A DNA stretch of 64,000 bases. It comes from Bacteroidales bacterium (GTDB taxonomy: Bacteria; Bacteroidota; Bacteroidia; Bacteroidales; UBA932). Under the pieces are notes generated by a model. The model made no database searches. It was given only the letters and a program-made list of their open reading frames with translations, and was not told the DNA's origin. The translations under genes and the position numbers were made by a program. Numbering within the stretch: position 1 is the first letter of the stretch; each line of letters opens with the position of its first letter. The DNA is taken from assembly GCA_015060395.1 (NCBI GenBank), contig SUYP01000016.1:1-64000 (forward strand). The letters run 5' to 3'. Positions 43,771 to 52,731 of the stretch are shown in pieces.

Positions 43771-44624
43771 AGCGGATAGTTAAGAATCTTCAGTTCCTCT
43801 GGAGAATACAGGAACTGGTCGATCCAGTCCGGGCACAATCTTCCCAGCACGGCAAAAGCTATGAGCAGGATGATGACAAGGGCCACAAGACAGATCGATA
43901 AAATCAATATCGTTTTCCTCTTCGGCTTTACAGGTTCTGACACGGGCACTGATACTTCTGCAGGCTTCGGTTCAGTCTTCTGCTCCTCGACAGGCTCCGC
44001 GGCCTGCACCTTCACCGTTTCTGGTTCCGACGCCTCAGCATCTGCTGGTTCCTGAACCTCAGGGGTTTCCGGAACCGGTGCCGGCTCCGGCAGTGGTTCT
44101 GAAGCCAGTTCTGGTGATGGTTCAGGTATCGCTTCAGCCTTCGGCTCCTCGAGAATCGACTTCAAGTCTGTCAGAGCCGCACTCACTTCCTCCCTTGTCT
44201 CCTGATGGGTCTTCAAAGATATTGGCTCGAGCCCGAAACCTGCCGGATATATGTCAAGATCTTCATCAGCGATGAAGAACACATTATTCTCTTTTGTTGC
44301 CCTCAACCGGCCCAAGCCTGGGAAGACAACGGTCTTTTTAGTGTGGAGGACAGACTTGAGCTCTGATACGAAATCCTTGATGATCCTTTCTGCCATATCT
44401 TCCTCCACCTTATTGGTCGAAGCATAGAATCCGGCCAGTTCACGGCCTTCATCAGGCTTGGAACGGAAATACAGGCGGCGATACGGAGGATTTATCGTAT
44501 ATCCCTTATCCGAGAATGTAGAAGGCACAACCTCGGCCACGAAAGAGCCAAGCCCCGGAAGAGCCACCCTGTCATTGTCAAGAATGAGTTCCTTGACCAT
44601 TTTTGATAAGAGATCTATATCCAT
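43767..44624 (-). CDS. HU/CCDC81-like DNA-binding-fold membrane protein
   Basis: 285 aa. Two HU-like domains occur at about 5-75 (LLSKMVKELILDNDRVALPG, GSFVAEVVP) and 80-135 (VFPGLGRLRATKENNVFFIA). This is the prokaryotic HU-CCDC81 arrangement common in Bacteroidetes. A long Pro/Glu/Ala-rich linker (about 155-235) leads to a single C-terminal membrane segment (about 240-262) and a short outer tail. Such proteins often carry a SPOR domain for septal peptidoglycan binding; here that domain is absent. First gene of the trio with thioesterase and NUDIX. Confidence 0.8.
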   Translation of the reverse strand: MDIDLLSKMVKELILDNDRVALPGLGSFVAEVVPSTFSDKGYTINPPYRRLYFRSKPDEGRELAGFYASTNKVEEDMAERIIKDFVSELKSVLHTKKTVVFPGLGRLRATKENNVFFIADEDLDIYPAGFGLEPISLKTHQETREEVSAALTDLKSILEEPKAEAIPEPSPELASEPLPEPAPVPETPEVQEPADAEASEPETVKVQAAEPVEEQKTEPKPAEVSVPVSEPVKPKRKTILILSICLVALVIILLIAFAVLGRLCPDWIDQFLYSPEELKILNYPL

Positions 44625-44687
44625 AATCTTGCGTCGTCTGTTTATATAATCCGGATCAAAGCCTCCACTTCATCCTCAAAAGTGCTA

Positions 44688-44695
44688 CAAAGTTA
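44688..44695 (-). promoter_or_regulatory. -7 box for the HU/thioesterase/NUDIX operon
   Basis: TAACTTTG on the minus strand, 63 nt upstream of the ATG. Confidence 0.45.
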
Positions 44696-44726
44696 GGAAA
44701 ATCTCAGCAATTTTAAATAATATGAC

Positions 44727-44734
44727 TATTTTTG
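44727..44734 (+). promoter_or_regulatory. -7 box for the propeller lipoprotein-G1PDH operon
   Basis: TATTTTTG, 26 nt upstream of ATG 44761. Confidence 0.5.
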
Positions 44735-44760
44735 CTTATTGCATTAACATTTTCATCTGA

Positions 44761-45837
44761 ATGAAAACAGCATCAATCCTTGCAATGGCGGCAGCCCTGC
44801 TTTTATCAGCCGGATGTGCTGATGAGACAATCACCTATCCTGACGTAATCAGAATAGAAGGAGACCGGTTTCACGTCCAGGGTATAGCCTTAGATTCCGA
44901 GAAGGGCGTCATCTACAGTTCATTCACAAATATCCTGACAGTAAGCGATTTAAACGGTAATCTGAAAGGGTCGGTCACCGGAATCACCGGCCATCTGGGA
45001 GATATTGCATTCGACCCGGAAAAACGTGTAATATATGCATCATTGGAGTTCAAGGACGACGCAATCGGCAAGGCCATTTCACATAAAATCGGAGAAGCCG
45101 GCATCCAGCGGAGCCAGAGCAGATTCTATATTGCCGAAATCTATGTTGATAAGATCACCGGACCGGACATTCCGCTGGAAGATGCAAGCCGTCTCTATCC
45201 TGTCGCAGAGGCCGGAAAAGATTATATGGAGACAGTGACCGTCAAGGGCATAGAGAATGAACACAGATACGGATGTTCCGGAATAGACGGCGTGGCACTC
45301 GCTCCGGCATTCGGTGAAGAAGGAAAGAAAGAGAAATATCTTTATGTAGCCTACGGCATATACGGCGACACCACGAGGACCGACAATGATTACAATATCC
45401 TGCTGCGTTATGACCTGGCAGACCTCACCGTCCATACACATAAATACTTCATACACACCGGAAACACTACATACGGAATACAGAATCTGGCCTACGATAG
45501 TTTTACTGACCGGATGTACCTCGCCGTTTATAAAGGCAAGAAGAAGGAATATCCGAATTATGGCTTGTTTGCCATAGATATGAGTCAAAGTCCTTGCACA
45601 GGACAGCTTCAGGGAGTTCCTTATCATACGGAGGAAGCCGAACAGGTGAAGATCTGCGAAGGATGGCACTTCAAATGGGGCAGCACAGGGCTCACCTCTC
45701 TCGGCGAAGGCCTGTACTACATCAGCGAAGACGGCAAGGAAGATGGCAGACATTATTGCAATGCAACATTATACACAGCGTCCGATAGTCCGGAGGCTCC
45801 ATTTACAAGAAACTATGACACAGAGAAGAATGATTGA
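44761..45837 (+). CDS. Lipoprotein with propeller-like repeats, unknown function
   Basis: 358 aa. Lipobox LSAGC (Cys19). The mature chain has repeated blade-like segments (VQGIALDSEKGVIYSSFTNI, GDIAFDPEKRVIYASLEF, QNLAYDSFTDRMYLAVYKGK, GLTSLGEGLYYISEDG) suggesting a six-bladed beta-propeller. I do not recognise the exact family. It overlaps the following glycerol-1-phosphate dehydrogenase gene by about 20 nt, so the two are co-expressed. No functional link can be read from sequence. Confidence 0.65.
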   Translation: MKTASILAMAAALLLSAGCADETITYPDVIRIEGDRFHVQGIALDSEKGVIYSSFTNILTVSDLNGNLKGSVTGITGHLGDIAFDPEKRVIYASLEFKDDAIGKAISHKIGEAGIQRSQSRFYIAEIYVDKITGPDIPLEDASRLYPVAEAGKDYMETVTVKGIENEHRYGCSGIDGVALAPAFGEEGKKEKYLYVAYGIYGDTTRTDNDYNILLRYDLADLTVHTHKYFIHTGNTTYGIQNLAYDSFTDRMYLAVYKGKKKEYPNYGLFAIDMSQSPCTGQLQGVPYHTEEAEQVKICEGWHFKWGSTGLTSLGEGLYYISEDGKEDGRHYCNATLYTASDSPEAPFTRNYDTEKND

Positions 45838-47170
45838 GCAGGCAATCGAGAAGGCATCCGATACCAAGGCCCTGAAGATAGGTCCTGACGCAATTGCATA
45901 CACAGGAACGATGTTCAATGAACTTTTCCCAGGGAAAAGAGCTATTATTGTTGCTGATATGAACACCTGGGCCGCTGCAGGAGAAAGGGTATGTGCAGCA
46001 TTGTCAGAACAGGGCATATCTTCAGAACCTCCATTTATTCTTGAAGACTCCGACTTATACGCAGAATGGTCCTATCTCGAAAAGGTGCAGGCAAGGTTGG
46101 AAAATACCGATGCCATTGCTGTCGCAGTCGGTTCCGGAGTTATAAACGACCTTGTCAAGCTCGCTTCACACCGAATAGGCAGAAGGTACATAATCGTCGG
46201 TACAGCTGCTTCTATGGACGGATATACGGCATTCGGAGCTTCGATCACCAAGGACGGCAACAAAGACACATTCGAGTGCAAAGCTCCGTCAGGAGTGATA
46301 ATAGAGCCGGAGATTTGTGCAGCCGCACCAAAAGAAATGGCGGCATCAGGATATGCAGATCTCATAGCCAAGGTACCTGCAGGCGCAGACTGGATGCTGG
46401 CGGAGGCCGTAGGAGCCGATAGAATAGACGACTTTGCATTTTCACTCGTCCAGGATCCTCTGAGAGACAGCATTTCAGATCCGCAAGGCATATACAATGG
46501 AGAGACTGCCCCGATAGGAAAGCTGGCTGAAGGCCTGATTATGAGCGGATTTGCGATGCAGGCAGCTCAGTCAAGCCGTCCGGCATCAGGGCTCGAGCAC
46601 CAGTTCAGTCATTACTGGGATATGGAAGGCTTGTGCTTCAACGGCAAGCACGTTTCACACGGTTTCAAGGTCGGGATAGGCACACTGCTGTCCACAGCCT
46701 GTTACGAATTCCTTCTGCCCTTGGATCTGGAGGGCATTGATATAGAAGCCTGCACCGGGCGTTGGCCGGACAAAGAAGCGATGAAGAAGGAGATCGAGAC
46801 AGTATTTGCCGGAAAACCGGGCCATCTGGCCAGAGGAATGAAAGAAGGATTGGGGAAATATATATCTTCCGACAGGCTCGCATCCGAACTCAGCACCATC
46901 AAGGAGCAATGGCCGGAACTGAGAGAACAGCTCCGGAAGCAGATAATGAGTTTCGATGAGGTTTTCGAGAATCTGAAGATGGCCGGAGCCCCTTATACAC
47001 CTGAAATGATAGGTCTCAGCAACAAGGATCTGAAAACAACCTTCCGCGCCCTGCCCTATATGAGGAACAGATATACCATAATCGACCTGATCTACAGGTG
47101 CGGTCTGATGGAAAAAGCTGAAGAAGCTTTGTTCGGCAAGGATGGCAGATGGAGCGTTACTGACGAATAA
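45815..47170 (+). CDS. egsA: sn-Glycerol-1-phosphate dehydrogenase (AraM/EgsA type)
   Basis: 451 aa from ATG 45815; ATG 45830 is a possible alternative. Iron-containing-alcohol-dehydrogenase-like fold that reduces DHAP to glycerol-1-phosphate, the enantiomer used by archaeal lipids. Evidence: AVGSGVINDLVKLASHRIGR (NAD-binding Gly-rich turn), GTAASMDGYTAFGASITKDG (DHAP site), and the metal-binding region with H-rich segments SGLEHQFSHYWD and GKHVSHGFKVGIGTL. Homologues occur in Bacillus (AraM) and Bacteroidetes. The product may enter an unusual glycerolipid; that is inference. The C-terminus is longer than in AraM. Confidence 0.88.
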   Translation: MTQRRMIEQAIEKASDTKALKIGPDAIAYTGTMFNELFPGKRAIIVADMNTWAAAGERVCAALSEQGISSEPPFILEDSDLYAEWSYLEKVQARLENTDAIAVAVGSGVINDLVKLASHRIGRRYIIVGTAASMDGYTAFGASITKDGNKDTFECKAPSGVIIEPEICAAAPKEMAASGYADLIAKVPAGADWMLAEAVGADRIDDFAFSLVQDPLRDSISDPQGIYNGETAPIGKLAEGLIMSGFAMQAAQSSRPASGLEHQFSHYWDMEGLCFNGKHVSHGFKVGIGTLLSTACYEFLLPLDLEGIDIEACTGRWPDKEAMKKEIETVFAGKPGHLARGMKEGLGKYISSDRLASELSTIKEQWPELREQLRKQIMSFDEVFENLKMAGAPYTPEMIGLSNKDLKTTFRALPYMRNRYTIIDLIYRCGLMEKAEEALFGKDGRWSVTDE

Positions 47171-47233
47171 ACGAGGCGAAATACCTGTTTTTTCAAGAAA
47201 AAACACATTTTTTTGCAAAAAACTTCAAAAAAG

Positions 47234-47264
47234 TTTGGAGGTAAAGAAAAAATAGCTACCTTTG
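47234..47264 (+). promoter_or_regulatory. Promoter of tRNA-Asn
   Basis: TTTG (47234-47237), 19 nt, TACCTTTG (47257-47264). A textbook Bacteroidetes promoter 36 nt before the mature tRNA. Confidence 0.8.
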
Positions 47265-47300
47265 CAATCCCAAACGAAAACAAAACGTTTGAAACAACAT

Positions 47301-47374
47301 TCCCGAATAGCTCAGTTGGTTAGAGCATCTGACTGTTAATCAGAGGGTCCTTGGTTCAAGTCCAAGTTCGGGAG
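47301..47374 (+). tRNA. tRNA-Asn (anticodon GTT)
   Basis: Acceptor stem TCCCGAA/TTCGGGA, anticodon arm CTGACTGTTAATCAG with GTT, T-arm TTGGTTCAAGTCCAA, discriminator G. CCA is not encoded. Confidence 0.96.
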
Positions 47375-47383
47375 CAAAAAAAA

Positions 47384-47409
47384 GACTGACAGAAATGTCA
47401 GTCTTTTTT
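47384..47409 (+). terminator. Terminator after tRNA-Asn
   Basis: GACTGACA-GAAA-TGTCAGTC followed by TTTTTT, 9 nt after the tRNA. The flanking A run also makes it usable for the convergent dehydrogenase gene. Confidence 0.9.
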
Positions 47410-47412
47410 CGT

Positions 47413-48339
47413 TTACCAGCCTTTGGCGATATTCTCGGCCATAATACCTACAAGCCTTTTTCTGGCTTCGACACTTGCCCAGGCTACGTGAGGAGCAAGC
47501 CTCATTCGTTCAGGATGAGCCATCCTGAGATAAGGGTGGTCTTCGGGGACCGGTTCGGTGACAAAGACATCGATACCAGCTCCTGCGATCACTCCGGCAT
47601 CTACGGCATCTGCAAGATCTTTCTCGACCACGATAGCCCCGCGCCCCATATTCACCAGATAAGCCGAGGGTTTCATAAGAGCCAGTTGCTCCCTGCCGAT
47701 AAGGTCTTTAGTTCTCTCATTCAACGGCGCGTGTATGGAAACGATATCTGACTTTCTCAGCAGTTCTTCCAGACTGAGGGACGGATAGTCTTTGCAATGG
47801 CCGGTGCCTGAAGTCGAGAAATAGCAGACATTCATTCCGAAAGCTTCAGCGATATGCGCAACCTTTTTACCGATATTGCCCAATCCTATTATTCCGATGG
47901 TCTTGCCGGCAAGTTCCCACCAGTTCCAGTTCGGGTCGGTAAACATTCCGCTGCGGGAATAATTGCCGGATTTGACACTTGCGTCGAAATATGGTGCACC
48001 TCCCACAAGAGAAAGGATATGCATAAATGTTGACTGGACTACGGAATCGGTTGAATAGCCGACTGCATTACGGACGGGAATGCCCTTGGATGCAGCATAC
48101 TCCACATCGATATTATTGACTCCCGTAGCAGCGATGCATATCAGTTTCAGATTCGGAGCCGAATCAATCAAAGCCTTGTCCACCAGCACCTTGTTGATCA
48201 GGAGCACATCTATGTCACGGACTCTTTCACGAGCCTCTTCCGGAGTTGAATTATCATAACTGACGAACTCACCAAGTCGTTCAAACGGCTCAAAGGACAC
48301 ATTACCCATCGTAGCCGCATCAAGAAAAGCGATTTTCAT
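47413..48339 (-). CDS. D-2-hydroxyacid dehydrogenase (glycerate/hydroxypyruvate reductase-like)
   Basis: 308 aa, NAD-dependent. The Rossmann motif GIIGLGNIGKKVAHIAEAFG is at about 148-167. Catalytic residues sit in the usual places: R in VNMGRGAIVVEKDL, E in FVTEPVPEDHPY and H in LAPHVAWASVEAR. The closest subgroup appears to be glycerate dehydrogenase/hydroxypyruvate reductase (HprA) rather than SerA, because no regulatory ACT domain is present. Transcribed leftward, alone, toward the tRNA-Asn terminator. Confidence 0.88.
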   Translation of the reverse strand: MKIAFLDAATMGNVSFEPFERLGEFVSYDNSTPEEARERVRDIDVLLINKVLVDKALIDSAPNLKLICIAATGVNNIDVEYAASKGIPVRNAVGYSTDSVVQSTFMHILSLVGGAPYFDASVKSGNYSRSGMFTDPNWNWWELAGKTIGIIGLGNIGKKVAHIAEAFGMNVCYFSTSGTGHCKDYPSLSLEELLRKSDIVSIHAPLNERTKDLIGREQLALMKPSAYLVNMGRGAIVVEKDLADAVDAGVIAGAGIDVFVTEPVPEDHPYLRMAHPERMRLAPHVAWASVEARKRLVGIMAENIAKGW

Positions 48340-48374
48340 ATCTATCTTAGTTGGTTCCGTAAAGATAAAGAAAA

Positions 48375-48404
48375 ATGAGGAAGAATCCGAAAATTCTTCC
48401 TCAT
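48375..48404 (-). terminator. Terminator after tRNA-Leu
   Basis: Perfect 12-bp stem ATGAGGAAGAAT / ATTCTTCCTCAT with a 6-nt loop, followed on the minus strand by TTTTTCTTT. Confidence 0.85.
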
Positions 48405-48412
48405 CTATGAAG

Positions 48413-48493
48413 TGCGGATGATAGGAGTCGAACCTACACGCCGTGAAGCACTCGCACCTGAAACGAGCGTGTCTACCATTTCACCACATCCGC
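48413..48493 (-). tRNA. tRNA-Leu (anticodon CAG)
   Basis: Acceptor stem GCGGATG/CATCCGC, anticodon stem CTCGT/GCGAG enclosing TTCAGGT (CAG), a variable arm as expected for a type II tRNA, T-arm GTAGGTTCGACTCCTAT, discriminator A. Confidence 0.94.
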
Positions 48494-48509
48494 TTTCAGA
48501 AAAGTGGGA

Positions 48510-48517
48510 CAAAGATA
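48510..48517 (-). promoter_or_regulatory. -7 box for tRNA-Leu
   Basis: TATCTTTG on the minus strand, 16 nt upstream of the tRNA 5' end. Confidence 0.6.
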
Positions 48518-48552
48518 CAAAATCTTTTTGATTTACGAACTATTTTCTGAAT

Positions 48553-49332
48553 TTATATTACTATGTCAAACATATACTCCTTTTCCCACCCCTGAATAAC
48601 CAAGGTAAGATGAGTCACGGCAAAATCCAGATCGATGGTGATGTCCTCAAGATCCGGAGTAGCCCAGTCGTACCCGCTTTCCGCAATATATTCGCCTATG
48701 GCAAAACGTTTCAGCACTCCGGACGCATCATCAAGCTCCATCATCAGGGTATTGTCAACCTGCCTGGGCAGAACCATCGTACAGCTTCCGTCCACATCGA
48801 CAACGGAACTGCAGCAGAACCGTCCCAAAGTAGGACGCCCGTCCGAAGCATAGCCGTCAACATTCCCTACCAGAGATATACTTACCGGATCGACATCTTC
48901 TCCTTTCATCCTTATGGTCACATTGCAATGGTTCTTCCGCATAATCACGGTATGATGAAGCTGCTCGCAATCAGCATCCAAAAGAGCGGAATGGATATAT
49001 ACCGGAGGGGCCCCGTTCCCGTATGGTATACTCAAGCCATCATCCGACGCAAAAGCCCCCCTGCCACTCCACACGCTCAGCTGCAGTTCCTGGCGAGGAA
49101 CTGTAGCCACATAGTCCTCATAGAACCGGGAGGCTTCGACATTTTCGGCAAATACGAAGCCGTCCGGTGCGGTCACATCCAGATCAACTGACCTTATAAC
49201 GGCAGTATCGACCTCGCTGAAATCAAGCACAAGCCGGCAGGGGCAAAGAGTACGGTCCTCCTTGACAGAGCATCCGGCACATACAATCAGGCTGAAAACA
49301 GACATCAGCACTTTGGACGGCATCGTTCTCAT
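48553..49332 (-). CDS. FimB/Mfa2-family fimbrial anchor lipoprotein
   Basis: 259 aa. Lipobox VCAGC (Cys21) followed by CSVKEDRTLCPCRLVLDFSE, the conserved N-terminus of FimB/Mfa2 proteins. The two-domain beta-sandwich pattern continues (IYIHSALLDADCEQLHH-like strand, CNVTIRMKGE, IDLDFAVTHLTLVIQGWEKE at the end). In Porphyromonas gingivalis this protein anchors the pilus to the outer membrane and limits its length. It is the last gene of the operon, 5 bp after the pilin gene. Confidence 0.85.
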   Translation of the reverse strand: MRTMPSKVLMSVFSLIVCAGCSVKEDRTLCPCRLVLDFSEVDTAVIRSVDLDVTAPDGFVFAENVEASRFYEDYVATVPRQELQLSVWSGRGAFASDDGLSIPYGNGAPPVYIHSALLDADCEQLHHTVIMRKNHCNVTIRMKGEDVDPVSISLVGNVDGYASDGRPTLGRFCCSSVVDVDGSCTMVLPRQVDNTLMMELDDASGVLKRFAIGEYIAESGYDWATPDLEDITIDLDFAVTHLTLVIQGWEKEYMFDIVI

Positions 49333-49337
49333 AGTTA

Positions 49338-50303
49338 TCAGATCACTTCATTTATATCACCTCCATCAGCCCAATCCACCACCTGGATCTTGAATTCTGC
49401 CGCCTGAGTATCGACCGGCTTGTCCGGAGAATCAGAACCTGGCCTGGTCACAGTCAGGGATATATCATAGGCGGTATTCTGATCGACTCTCGGCAAGGTC
49501 ACAGGATAATAGTAGGTCTCTCCTCCAAGAGTAGCCTGCACGACCAGACGGGTGAAGCGAGGCTCCCAGACACCGTCATTATGATCTGTCTCGGTGTGAT
49601 TAGGGTAGCAATAGAAATAATGCGGCGTTGAGTACGTAGCATCATTGCTGATGACCTCATCACCGAGACTCTGCCACAGGAAAGAAAGCGAACCGCTTAC
49701 ATACTTCATCTTGTTGAACCAGTCCTTAGGTTCCGAATCGGTAAGATACAGCTTGTCACCTGCGACATTTATCAGATATACGGAAGTGACCGCAAACGTC
49801 ATTTTTCTATGATAATCAAGCTCCAGGGCATTGACGATCTTTGTCAAGGTCACTTTGGCGACTATACGTTCTACCGGTACAGTCACACTTGTCGAAGCCT
49901 TAAGGTCCACAGGAACCTCACCCTCCATCACAAGCGAGCTCACTGCATTATCCGAAAGAGCGGATGCTGTGGCTGTAAGCTCGGAATATGAAGTCACATC
50001 CGACAATGCCGGGGCATTTACCAAAGCAACGACCGTCTTGCTTCCGGGAAAGCAGTTCAAGGTCAGGGAAGTGGAGGCCGTATGGCCGTATGCCTCCAGA
50101 CTGCCCGAGTCATCGAAGACAAAGATCTGCAGATCATTGACATCATTTTCAGAAGATGCGCCAGACACCTTGGTCATAGCTGCAGGCAAGGTGACCCAGA
50201 GTTCTACTTTTCCAACGGATTCATCCGACAACTCAATCACCTGTTCGTTACAAGCGGTCAAAGCCGCGGCAGCAAAGGCTGCTAAATAAAGTTTTCTTTT
50301 CAT
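49338..50303 (-). CDS. FimA/Mfa1-type pilin (type V pilus) lipoprotein
   Basis: 321 aa. Lipobox LTAC (Cys18). N-terminal domain VGKVELWVTLPAAMTKVSGAS ... NDVNDLQIFVFDDSGSLEAY is typical of FimA-type pilins. A possible Arg-protease maturation site lies in VPVERIVAKVTLTK (about 145), near where the A1 strand is released for donor-strand exchange. The C-terminal EFKIQVVDWADGGDINEVI resembles the pilin C-terminal strands, WxDG being characteristic. It probably forms the shaft of a type V pilus. Located 11 bp after the OmpA-like gene and 5 bp before the anchor gene. Confidence 0.85.
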   Translation of the reverse strand: MKRKLYLAAFAAAALTACNEQVIELSDESVGKVELWVTLPAAMTKVSGASSENDVNDLQIFVFDDSGSLEAYGHTASTSLTLNCFPGSKTVVALVNAPALSDVTSYSELTATASALSDNAVSSLVMEGEVPVDLKASTSVTVPVERIVAKVTLTKIVNALELDYHRKMTFAVTSVYLINVAGDKLYLTDSEPKDWFNKMKYVSGSLSFLWQSLGDEVISNDATYSTPHYFYCYPNHTETDHNDGVWEPRFTRLVVQATLGGETYYYPVTLPRVDQNTAYDISLTVTRPGSDSPDKPVDTQAAEFKIQVVDWADGGDINEVI

Positions 50304-50314
50304 AACTGGTTTAT

Positions 50315-52189
50315 TTAATGGTTATTACCGTCATCATTTACCAAAACATACATTTCCGGGTCAAGATTGGCACGATGCCGCATATAAGGATCGTACGCCA
50401 GGCAGAGTTCGAAATATTTTCGAGCTTCAGCATATTGTTCGAGACGAACCAGCACCATAGCCATAAGATAGCAGACCTTAGGTTCCTTCGCATCAAGCCT
50501 GCCAAGGACATCAAGGGCAGAATGATTGTAATCGGCTGACATAAAGGCCAATGCGGCATTATAGTCATCATACGGGCGAAGTATCGTGACGGCACGTTTG
50601 TAGTCAAGTTCCTTCATCGCCTCGATTCCTGCCATATATGCTGTATCAAGTTCAGTGGTATGCACCGTGTCCTTATGCATTCCCACTCTATGGAGGTGAA
50701 AATCAAAGCTCACGCTTCTCAGCTTAGGATAAAGCTTTTCCCTCAGATAGCGATACTGCGGCATCTGCGATAGCTTCTTTTCTGCAGCATCCGGATCCTT
50801 CATATCACGTATCACTGTCAGGACCTCATCGATTTCCCTGGCCTTGAGCACCGTATCATTCGCGACCAGTCTCTCCAGCTGATCCCAGTTTTCCGGCAAT
50901 TCCGAGGTCTTAAGACTGTCCCTCCATCCGTTAGGCACATATTCCCATATATATTCCCTTATAGATTCGGATCTGGCCGCCGAAAGCCTTCTGTTCGACC
51001 GGAAAGAGCCTTCCGGAGAGCAAGAAGCGACTATGACCAGGGAGTCGAGTTCAAGATCGTCCCTCGCAACGACATCATCTACACATTTCAATACTCTGCG
51101 AAGCTCGGATTCATTATCTCCCAACTCAGGATCGACCTCTGCACTTCCCTGATGGAAGTCAATGAATGCCTTCGTATTGTCATAGACATTCCTTTCAAGC
51201 ACATAACTCCTGTATTTCGGTCTGTCATCAACAAGTCCGGCAAGCGAGCTGATATAGAAGGTAAGCTCATCGGGGAAAGGAAAGGCATAGATGCACTCCC
51301 CCTTCTCATAGAGTTTTCCATCCAGAGATACCGTCACCTTCTTCAGACGCGGCCTGCTGCGGAATGTATGCACATATCTGTACAGGAAATCACCGTCCGC
51401 ATCGACCAGAACCGTATCCAGCCTGACCCCTTCCGAAACTATCGGATCCTTCACATATCTTTCAAACATCATATCCATCCTGTCCTTGCGCCTTTCATTG
51501 CGCCTCCATTTCAGATGTCTGGAATAATGCACAAGAGCATCCCTCTGAGTGACTCCGAACAGGTTTTCCGCCTGTGGTGCCGGCACGTATGACGAATCCC
51601 TCTTCATTGCGTAGGTTTCCGGATAATATCTTTCCAGAAAGATCTCCAGCTGCCGGATGCGGATGAAATCCGTACTGTCCGTGATGATGGAAGAAAGAAA
51701 GGCACGATATCTTTCATATCCACGGAGCTGGCCGGCGCGATATCTTTCCCCGGTTATATAGATTGCATCCAGAGGAACGGTATCATTCTGAATTCCCATA
51801 AAAGGAAGGATCTTCAGCTGCCATTCGGAATCTGACATTGCAGCAGGAACCGTAATGTCGAAACTGATAGAGACATATCCGGCACGCTCGGCTACATTCC
51901 TGAAACGGGCGGTCACCTTTGAAGCATTGATGACATCCGTCGCCACCATTTCACCTGTTTCGGTATCTTTGATGGCATTCATTATTATAGGGCCTTCAGA
52001 CAGGGTACCTCTGATGCTGTCAATTACAATCTCATTATCCGGTTCTTCTTCAATGGGTTCATCTTCCGGAACAGACAAGGACACAGAGACTTCACCGGAG
52101 CGTATGCTGTGCATCTTGACAATGGAAGAGCAGGACAGCATCAGCAACAATGATACTGTCAGTGCTAACGGCTTAGAATACATATACAA
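50315..52189 (-). CDS. OmpA-like/TPR lipoprotein of the fimbrial operon (DUF3868-like)
   Basis: 624 aa; ATG 52183 is an alternative start. Lipobox LMLSC. The middle contains an OmpA-like segment (about 385-425: LDSLVIVASCSPEGSFRSNR, LSAARSESIREYI), with the N-R-x-LS-x-x-R pattern of peptidoglycan-binding domains. The C-terminus (about 530-610) has TPR-like helices (AGIEAMKELDYKRAVTILRP, YAEARKYFELCLAYDPY). Proteins with this layout accompany DUF3575 and FimA/FimB genes in Bacteroidales and probably tie pilus assembly to the cell envelope. It overlaps the DUF3575 gene by 17 nt. Confidence 0.75.
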   Translation of the reverse strand: MYMYSKPLALTVSLLLMLSCSSIVKMHSIRSGEVSVSLSVPEDEPIEEEPDNEIVIDSIRGTLSEGPIIMNAIKDTETGEMVATDVINASKVTARFRNVAERAGYVSISFDITVPAAMSDSEWQLKILPFMGIQNDTVPLDAIYITGERYRAGQLRGYERYRAFLSSIITDSTDFIRIRQLEIFLERYYPETYAMKRDSSYVPAPQAENLFGVTQRDALVHYSRHLKWRRNERRKDRMDMMFERYVKDPIVSEGVRLDTVLVDADGDFLYRYVHTFRSRPRLKKVTVSLDGKLYEKGECIYAFPFPDELTFYISSLAGLVDDRPKYRSYVLERNVYDNTKAFIDFHQGSAEVDPELGDNESELRRVLKCVDDVVARDDLELDSLVIVASCSPEGSFRSNRRLSAARSESIREYIWEYVPNGWRDSLKTSELPENWDQLERLVANDTVLKAREIDEVLTVIRDMKDPDAAEKKLSQMPQYRYLREKLYPKLRSVSFDFHLHRVGMHKDTVHTTELDTAYMAGIEAMKELDYKRAVTILRPYDDYNAALAFMSADYNHSALDVLGRLDAKEPKVCYLMAMVLVRLEQYAEARKYFELCLAYDPYMRHRANLDPEMYVLVNDDGNNH

Positions 52190-52730
52190 GAGCGATCATT
52201 ATATCATCCGGAAGAACGAACCAGCGGCGTCCGGACTCCATAGTCAGGCCACAGACCTGACAGGAATATCTGTTGAACCAATCAAGACCTCCCCAGGCGC
52301 CCAGTCCGAACTCCACATTGAAATGAGGCCCCAGCATATAAGTATATCCCACATACAATCCGGCTCCTGCACGGTCTCCTTCATCTGTAATCTCGGAAAG
52401 AAGGCCGCCGGCATTATATTCCTGATAACGTATTTTTCCGGCAAACCACCATCCCGACCAGGTATGCCAGGGCCATAACCTCGCTCCGACATTATAAGAC
52501 TGCTGACGGATCTGGAACTGATCCGAGCTGCCTTTCCTGAAAGTAAAGGGGTTATATTCCGCTCCGAGAGTAAGGCTCCATCGTCTGGATACCGAGTATG
52601 CGCCTTCGACATTCATCGTCCCGAGACAGGCATAATCGAGAAGATTCGTAGATAAGGAAAACCGCTGCGCATTGGCGCTGAATCCGGTCAAAGCCATCAC
52701 TATGGCCGATATCAATAAACCGCGTCTCAT
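52173..52730 (-). CDS. DUF3575 outer-membrane protein
   Basis: 185 aa with a signal peptide (about 1-21, SANAQ). The chain is a small beta-barrel pattern: FSLSTNLLDYACLGTMNVEG, WSLTLGAEYNPFTF, GARLWPWHTWSGWWFAGKIR, GAGLYVGYTYMLGPHFNVEF, and IALVYVF at the C-terminus. This is the DUF3575 family, regularly encoded next to fimbrial genes in Bacteroidales. Presumed outer-membrane barrel; its part in pilus assembly is not established here. The stop is 1 bp from the next ATG of the operon. Confidence 0.82.
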   Translation of the reverse strand: MRRGLLISAIVMALTGFSANAQRFSLSTNLLDYACLGTMNVEGAYSVSRRWSLTLGAEYNPFTFRKGSSDQFQIRQQSYNVGARLWPWHTWSGWWFAGKIRYQEYNAGGLLSEITDEGDRAGAGLYVGYTYMLGPHFNVEFGLGAWGGLDWFNRYSCQVCGLTMESGRRWFVLPDDIMIALVYVF

Positions 52731-52731
52731 A

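Noticed and set aside
46655..47218. 187-codon minus-strand ORF opposite the G1P dehydrogenase
   Set aside because: Shadow of a well-conserved enzyme gene; no start context or motif.
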